64,000 nucleotides of DNA from Datisca glomerata (taxonomy: Eukaryota; Streptophyta; Magnoliopsida; Cucurbitales; Datiscaceae): the NCBI GenBank assembly GCA_003255025.1, contig QANY01003844.1, forward strand, positions 124,001-188,000, written 5' to 3'. The notes below the pieces were generated by a model. It did no database searches. It had not been told where the DNA came from and saw nothing but the letters and a program-made list of their open reading frames with translations. The stretch's first letter is position 1. Each line of letters begins with the position of its first letter. This document shows, one piece after another, positions 56,954 through 64,000 of this stretch. The position numbers and the translations under genes are program-made.

Positions 56954-58193
56954 ATGTATAGAATTTACCTCTTTATTATTGCTTTTTTAGGTCTGATGGT
57001 TAAAATTCCTATAGTTCTTTTTTATGATGGAAGGTGGGATGAAGGGAGAAATTACATTGACTATAAGATTAAACCATTGTTGGTTGTTAATGAGGCATCA
57101 CACGATTTACTCGATTTAGTATCTCGTGCATTGTGTGTAGATTCTAATAATTTGTGTTTGATGGTGAATATTGAAGAATATGGAGAATCAACTTCTAATT
57201 TTTTAGAGATTAGCATAAATTCTGACATTGAATGTTATCTTACTTTGATGAATAATGAGAAAGAGAGAAATTATCCATTAATTGTACATCCCGCATTGGT
57301 AATATGACATATGATGTTGTTGTTAGTAGTGGAATTTTATCGTCATCAGAGTTTCGGTCTTCATCGCATATGATTTTTGTCCATGATAACCGTTTTGATT
57401 CTATGTTTTTGGATAAAATAAGTGCGAATAAGTTACCTCTTTTGATATACAAGAGAGTCATTTTTCAGCTCAAAATATAAGTTGAAAAAGGCGTACTTGA
57501 TTGCTTTGAAACACAATTTTCAGTTTATGACTAGCATGTTTAATCGTGAAAGGTTTGTAGTTCGGTGTATCGTTAAGACTTGTCAATGGTTTGTATGTGC
57601 TTCACGTCATAGAGGTGGTGAAATTTGGTGTGTAAGGAAGTATGTAATGGAACACACTTGTTCTCTTGACATTGTACAAAGTGATTATCGTCAAACTACT
57701 TCGACAATTGTTAGTGAATGTCTAAAGGATAAGTATATGTATGGAGTTGATGATCGCACACATCCTAAGGATATTATTCATCATATGCGTGTGAAGCACG
57801 ACATTAATGTAAGTTACTATAAAGTCTGGAGGGTAAAAAATGGAGCTATTGATATGATTCGTGGATCTTTAGAGGAATGTTATGCGATATTATCATCTTA
57901 CTGCTTGTAATTGTAGAAGAATAATCATGGTATGGTATAATATTAATTACTATATGTATGTATATAATTGTTGTTATTCATTGCATTGTTACATATGAGT
58001 TTATGTGTTTAGTAAATATTTTTTATATGTTTTAGGTACTATCACACATTTGGATACTGATCGCAATCGTAGGCTAAAATAGTTTTCCCTGGCTTGGGGA
58101 CCTTCTTTAAGTGCCAGGCGTCATTGAAGAACTGTTATAGGTGTTTTCGGAAGATTTTTGACGAGTAAGTATCATGGTAAACTTCTGATCAGT
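56954..58193 (+). pseudogene. MuDR-type Mutator transposase, 5' part only
   Basis: The probable start ATG (56996) follows an acceptor-like TTTTTTAG. The N-terminal PB1-like part reads VLFYDGRWDEGRNYIDYK. A frame change near 57285 leads on to 57480. The plant MuDR DNA-binding domain runs from LKKAYLIALKHNFQF (57481) through RFVVRCIVKTCQWFVCASRH, CSLDI (the CxH-type zinc site has HTCS) and HPKDIIHHMRVKHDINVSYY to VWRVKNGAIDMIRGSLEECY. An intron is likely at about 57911-58035. The next exon resumes at GTITHLDTDRNRRLK (58036-58077), then decayed sequence including TVIGVFG and LTSKYHGKLLI (to 58193). This aligns with the start of the MULE catalytic domain, G.DGTFLKSKYHG. After that all similarity stops. 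The DDE core is missing. Confidence 0.8.
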
Positions 58194-61100
58194 TCAATCA
58201 CTTTATACCTACCCCCTTTTTAAAGAAGTTGATTTCATTCTCAATAAAGAAATGAAAGCATGACTCTTTGCTTGTCCTCTTACTCTTTTAGCCTACCTTG
58301 TGGAGGTATGTATTTCACTATGTAAACGGCGGATCCGATCAGTCTTGCGATGAAGAGAATTTTTGATCTTCCAATAAGAAAGGTATCATCATGACAACTC
58401 AATTTTCTCGATAAACTACTCGGGGTTCCCCATGGTATAGTAAAAGGAGGGGAGATTTTCTCTTCATTCGGGGTTCATTTCATTCATTATGAACTCTAAA
58501 GTGTAAGCTTGATTATTGAGGTCTTAAAAACTTCATACAATGAAATGAATGATCAGCCGTTCCATTTGTGCTTTCAGCAAGTAGGCGACGCGAATCTGGT
58601 TGTAAAAGAAAGACTATGCAGGTACTGATGCTACCACTGTTGCTTTGCCTACTCGAAGGTAGACCGTTGAAGTCGCTACTCATGCCATAATGAAAGGACA
58701 AGGGCTAAAGAATGCTAGCTAGACTAATGATGTTATAGGTAGTACGAGATGTTGGTTACAGATTGAGTACGCTGTAAAGACTTTGAAGTTTGAAAACGCC
58801 TGAGCTCAACTACAACTTCTTCACAAAAGCAAGGATGATTTCTAACTCAAAGGGCTTGATCATTCCTAGCTCTTTATCTTATTCTTTCTTAGTTTCCTTT
58901 CATATCCTTCAGTTGCAATGAAACCAGGTACAGATCTGTGCTTGCACTCATTTACTTGGGTATTAGTTGGACGGCTGATCGGGCTAGAATTGATCGTGAG
59001 AAGGAAAGTAGCGGCTTATCTATATTAGGGGAGTTTGGTTGCCGTGTGTAATTATGATACTGTTGGGCTATCATGAAAGCAAGTTGGAAAAGCAACAATT
59101 TACTCAATTGATCGAGAGCAAGACCCAGCTGCAGAAGCATATGCGGCATGGCGTGGTAGGAAACCAGAGGAAGAGGCTAAGGTGGCTAAAACAAGGACAA
59201 GGGCAAAGACAACATCGAAGGAAGAAGCAAATCACATTTTTTAATGCCAATGCTGAGCCTCGAACTATGATAATTATGTCGTTGATGCAATCGATGCAAT
59301 TCACCCACCTATCCTGCCGATTCGACCATAATCATTATATTTCGTATTGCCCCCTATGCTCACCCACCCCCAGTTCCCAGCATGCTACACGTCGCTCGCT
59401 CATAGATGGAAATACTGAGAAACTCAAGCAACGAGATCAACTAGCTCGGATGCTGGTGGTTGAGGATCAATGGCTTAAGCAAGAACTATATCTACTGTAT
59501 TTCATTCTGAATGGTCTACTGCACAAAAAAGAAAAAGTTTAGTTTTACTTGATCAATCGTAAAGAAGAAGGTAGAGGTAAACTCCCCAACTTGATCAATG
59601 GGTGCTCATTGGTCTTCTTGAAACTGCCCAAATTACCGCAGCTTTTGATTGGGGGAGCCTCAAGCATCCAGTATATAACATTAAGGAGTATTCCCTAATG
59701 GAGTAGTCAACTCATAGAACAAGCATGTAAGCGAAGCAAGAAAAAGCTTTCCATTTTTTCTTTTTCATATCTTTCATATGGTCAAGGGTACACATTCTTT
59801 TATTCAACAAATACATCCCATGCCTAGAACGAGTTGAAAGAGGGGGGGGGGGGGACAGATGAAGGAGCTGCATGTAAATCCGGTTGCTTGTTCGGTGTGG
59901 TACCAAATTAATATATCCTTTCTCTAGTTGGTCAAGGGTACACACTTCTCTTTTTATAATTTATGTATTCCATTCTCAGTGATCCTGTCCCGTTAAACAT
60001 AAATCTTTCTTTTCATTTTATGTATCCTAGGGCGTATAGATGAAATAGAAATGATACCTAAGTTGGTTTTGAAATTAAATATCCCATTAAGTAGAGGAGT
60101 CAACGGCACACACACACAGGAAATGTGGTCTTTTGGTTCATTGGTCTGGTTTTTCGCTTGTACGTACATTGGCTTGTTGGTGCTTGGAATAATAATATAC
60201 GCTAGGCGCTCAATTTGTAGCTTGGTTAAGTTGTTTCGTTTGGTTCATGAGGAGTGAGAGGCAGACATGGTAACGTGCAATATGTCAATCAAAAATCAGT
60301 TGTTGGGGCTCTTGCGACGCATGCGGTACCTGTGGCTCTTTGAATAAAAGCTCTTGCTCTTGTTGGTATACAGACTGGCTAATAGAATAGTATGGGAAAT
60401 CTGGAAAAGAGGAATAGACAATCGGGGAGGTACATGCCCGACCCGGTGCACAAAGTAGGAGGAAATCAGTACCTCGTGAGGCTGGCGAAGCCAACACAAG
60501 AAGTAGGCGGAGTAGAGGCAGCAATTGTGGGTTCAGGTGCTGCTAAATAAAGATCCCCGCCTGAGGTTGGTGGAGCTGGTAGGAAGCATGGTTGGTTATA
60601 AGCTGGTACTAGTTTAATTCTTTCTATTTAAAAAAAGCTCTTCTTGGAACTGGTAAATCAAATATACTAACAATGTAGGCACACATTGGCACAGTTCTAT
60701 AAATAAGACATGTCTCATCTGGTTGAGTTGTTGCAATCATTCTTTCTCTTCCTGATAAGTACGAATATGAGATCCAACATGACTATATTAAGCCTTAAGC
60801 AATCAGGGTGAATCTAACTCATTGCCAGAAAGCAAAGAGGATCTTGTACTTAGATCAGAGGACGCTCATCCCAGGAAGGCAGTAGGGGCTTCGGGTGAAA
60901 GAAATGAATCAAGTAAGGTGCTCATACTATTTCAGTGATGCATTTCTCCCTGAAATAGCTCTGCTACTCTACTGACTTCCTAACTTAGCCTTTCTTTCAT
61001 ATAAGAGAGAAAAATAGTCTGCTAGTAGTAAATTATTAGTGTTTCATAGGCGCAATCAGTTAATCAATTGGGGAATGGGGGCTTCCACTTTCTTTTCATG

Positions 61101-64000
61101 GATGTTGTTCCGGGTGCGCCGCATGGGAGGCGCTTTCACTTCCCTCTTTTTAGTAAAAAATACATGGTAGTCGGGGAGCTAGGCATATGGAGATAGCGAC
61201 ATCCATCAGTAAGCCAATAATGACAATCATGGAATAAGAACATGGGGAAGCCAACACCAGGTACACAGCATAGAGTGGGACAAAATCAATACAAGTAGTG
61301 GGGAAGATGAGTAATCAACCATGTAGATAGAAGAAAGATAGCAAACTAACTCATCTATACAGTTAATTGATTCGTTAGGTGACATGAGTGACAAACTAAT
61401 AGGAAATTGGCACGTACCTCACTTTATTTCTTCCTCTGGTTGAGTCAATAAAGCTAGATGCTGCTTTTAAACTATACTAATGTAGTGGGCGGTAGTTGGA
61501 AGCACAGTACGGGCAGAAGTAATCCCCAAGCATCATTTTAGAGCTCATTAACCTAAGTGTGAAGCCTACGAAAAAAGAGTGCAATAGGTCACTATAGGGG
61601 CATGAACCCTCCATAAAAGACCTTTTAGGCAGAATTCCACTTATAGATAGGAAAAGGCCCATGCAAAATAAGTATATAGGAAAACGGGAGTCAACGGGGG
61701 GCAGTTAGCCCGGTCGATAGATGCGGTGCTGAGGTCGCACTTCTCTTAAGATTCCAGACCAGTTTGACCAAGGAAGACTTTATATATAATAGAATGGAAA
61801 GCAAGCAAAGCGAATTCCAATGATTCGAGATTTGGATAGCGCATTGAGCTAAACAGTAGAAATTTGACCTAAAACGCTGATGCTTGTCCGCCTATCCCTT
61901 TTTTCTTCCTTTGTTATCGCTCCGCTTCCAGACATGGGAGATATTAGAGGAATGAATGAGGTACTGCTGACCAGGTGAGAGAGATATTCCTAATTGCACC
62001 AGCAGAGCCAGAGTAAGTGGATTGGCATTATCAGATCCAGATGAGCTCAGAGCCATACCTATGCGAGCCTTACCACTTGTACATTTTTTAGTTTACCTAT
62101 GAGAGATCCGGTCTAAAAGGCCTATTTGAGAGACTGATTCTCGGTATAATCCCCTATAAAATAAGAGCTTGAAGATACTGATCCGGTCTGAATGCTCCTA
62201 TAATTTGATTCGCTAGGAAGCACATAAAGGAAAAGTATGAGCACCCTACCTTATTCATTTCTTCCCCCCGATGCAACTCAGCCTGAAGGAAGGGGTTTTC
62301 ATCCTCTAGCCTACTTTCCTATTGACTTTTCTTTTTCGAATTAAGCTTACAATTGAGGGCTTGTAAGTTTCTCCTTAAGCTCTAGGGCTTCCCTAGAAGG
62401 ATGAGGTGATCGTACCGCTTCTGGGACCACGAGCCACCAGGGGTTGTTTTTCCTACATGAGTTTGATACTTTGACTTCCCTTTTCAGACATCTCCTTGTT
62501 CTTTTGCGATCTTTCCTGCATGGATGACTGATTGATGCTATGTCGATGTAGATCACCTGGGGGCTCTTTAGAGATAGGCCTTAGGTTGTTAGGCCAGCTG
62601 TAGTTATATATGATCCTTACTTCCTTGCCTCGAGTGGAGCTGATATACCCATACCACGTCGAGTGGTACTTGGGTGAGAAAGTGTTACAGCAATTTGGGA
62701 TTGATCAGCCGGTTCCTGATCTGTCACCCCAATCTTCCATTCGGGTGGAGCTGTTAGATATAGTTTACTGGACACTTTCAGAGATCAGATTAGGGGGAGG
62801 AGACTTCTTCGAGATGTATTTGACTGACTGCGAGAACTATGTTGAGTTTTAGTGTCCACAGGATCATCCTTCCTCCACACATGAGGATAAGGTTGAAGTG
62901 GGCGATCAGATGAGGTTAGGCTGCTTCATGGATTGCTAAGATGAGGAGAGACCTAGATACTATTATCCGGGACGTGACACCTCTTTAAGTATTCTCTTCT
63001 TGTATAGATGGCTCATAGATGCTTGTAGACCTCCTTGTTTTTAGAGTACCCATGGGCTTGTAGATTGCTGAGTCATCACGATGAGGTTTATGAAATCCTT
63101 ACTTTAGAATCGTATCAAAAAGCCTGAAATCCAATTAAAGAGTCGAGCCGATACAAAGCAGTTGAGAGATCTATCTTCTAGAGTCACAGAATCAAACCTT
63201 CTCATCCGCGAATCTGGGGTGAGATATATGTTAAAATCCCTGGCGTCATAGGTCACCTTCCTTTTTTCCTCCCCCTAGGCGCTCCCAAACCTTTTTTTAT
63301 TTTCTTATTTTCGTATCTTACTTTCTTGTAGTCTGGAATTGTTAATGAACTGGTTTCATCTGGTCTTTTTAGTAGGAAATGGTGATATATAGCAGGAGAT
63401 ATTGCTTACTTACCTTCTTCCTTTTTTATGCCGATCCAAAGAGGAGCTAGCAGAACAGTCAACACAAGAGAGCAGACTCGAGAGAAAACTATCTCAAGAA
63501 GATGAGCAAAAGAAGAGTCCCTGCCAAAAAAGCAAGAAGTGCAAAACTGGATGATCAAACTTATGCTTCTATTTCGGAGAAGAGAAGTCCGACCATGGAT
63601 AGGTGTAACCTTTGGCATGAGATTTATCAACTTAACCTGGCTATTTGCACCCCTTGCTCGTTTGTTAAGGTAAGCTTACCCACTCAATTATCTTAGCATG
63701 AAAAATTCTTTCTTTGACTCCAGACCAGAATTAGACTAACTCTCGTTCACAAAGGCAGCCCTGGCTTGTTTGTTAAACTACCCATGGCGTTGGCTTTAAA
63801 TGCCCCTACTCTTCTCTTGTCCTCAACCCTCGAAAAAAAGAGAAAGCTCGTCGAATAAAAAATCGAGATCGTACCCTAAAAAAATCTCTAATCTAGATGG
63901 GGAATGCATTCTAGAGACAAAGGTTCCTTTTTTGATTAAGCGGAATACTGCTCCAGTGCCATGTGCTTTAAAAAGAACATTTAGTCCAGGCTTTCTTGAA
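58194..64000. other. organelle-like DNA (possible mitochondrial insertion) or old mosaic
   Basis: From the broken end of the Mutator gene to the window end the texture changes. Base composition is more even, long A/T runs are rare, and blocks such as TCCGGGTGCGCCGCATGGGA (61109) and AGCCCGGTCGATAGATGCGG (61707) look like plant mitochondrial intergenic sequence. I recognise no mitochondrial gene, tRNA or rRNA. Open frames (59039-59542, 60051-60257, 62610-62852, 63502-63696) have no known product except the relic at 62.6 kb. A direct repeat GGTCAAGGGTACACA lies at about 59779 and 59930. The assignment is by appearance only; a mosaic of old repeats is the alternative. Confidence 0.45.
62610..62935 (+). 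pseudogene. plant mobile domain (aminotransferase-like) relic
   Basis: The frame reads LPRVELIYPYHVEWYLGEKV, then LQQFGIDQPVPD. It resembles the VPLI.F..VEWH.PDRV.RQFG..Q.IP block of the plant mobile domain found in transposon-derived proteins of flowering plants. A stop at 62850 interrupts it; the same frame continues with CPQDHPSS..EDKVEVGDQM beyond. No start or neighbouring domain was found. If correct, this short transposon-derived piece argues that 58-64 kb is not purely mitochondrial. Confidence 0.4.

Noticed and set aside
60051..60257. Possible membrane protein (MWSFGSLVWFFACTYIGLLV)
   Set aside because: One hydrophobic stretch in a 68-codon frame, no family match, and a GT/AC repeat upstream; not enough to call a gene.
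58194..64000. Functional mitochondrial genes, tRNAs or rRNAs
   Set aside because: I looked for familiar nad, cox, atp, rps and tRNA motifs and found none. The open frames here are not recognisable.
1..64000. A coherent new defence or biosynthetic system
   Set aside because: Apart from importin-9, the recognisable coding signals are transposon proteins in decay; no gene cluster is present.

Overview
This window is nuclear DNA from a flowering plant, most likely a eudicot. The evidence is one long spliced gene with plant-type introns, Copia, LINE, CACTA, Mutator, hAT and PIF/Harbinger relics nested inside one another, and AT-rich intergenic DNA. There are no prokaryotic operons. I see no rRNA or tRNA gene and no CRISPR array.

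The only intact host gene I can support is an importin-9-like karyopherin-beta on the + strand (16167-51499). I resolved 33 coding exons by hand. Their phases all agree, and together they encode 1029 residues with no internal stop. The exons total about 3.1 kb in about 35 kb of gene, because the introns have absorbed transposons. Intron 2 has the hallmarks of a U12-type AT-AC intron, and introns 7 and 22 use GC donors. The probable promoter (15805-16166) carries two tandem 19-bp units, each with a telo-box core, and a TATA box. It begins right after the 3' LTR of a Copia element.

Layout: 1-2646 is intergenic with a decayed antisense Copia integrase fragment. 2647-4575 is a PIF/Harbinger element that keeps only its Myb-like gene. 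5548-15804 is a decayed Copia element; its 5' LTR carries a foreign insert of about 0.64 kb, and its pol region is split by a 3.5-kb CACTA (En/Spm) element. 16167-51499 is the importin gene. Intron 9 holds a LINE 3' fragment and a non-autonomous hAT element. Intron 11 holds a Copia element inside a Mutator-like TIR element. Intron 12 holds a MITE. Intron 20 (8.9 kb) holds a Harbinger-like element split by a 5.7-kb antisense LINE, plus small TRIM-type LTRs and a LINE endonuclease scrap. Intron 24 holds a second antisense LINE 3' end, and intron 26 a TIR element. 52441-53000 is a compact direct/inverted repeat array able to fold into a long hairpin. 53000-56950 is AT-rich and without genes. 56954-58193 is a Mutator (MuDR) transposase relic that stops abruptly within its catalytic region. 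58194-64000 is compositionally different DNA that looks like plant mitochondrial intergenic sequence (possibly a NUMT) or an old mosaic, with one plant-mobile-domain relic near 62.6 kb.

The functional story is one conserved nuclear import receptor gene whose transcription unit tolerates about ten independent insertions, all outside its coding exons. Most other coding signals are dead transposon proteins.
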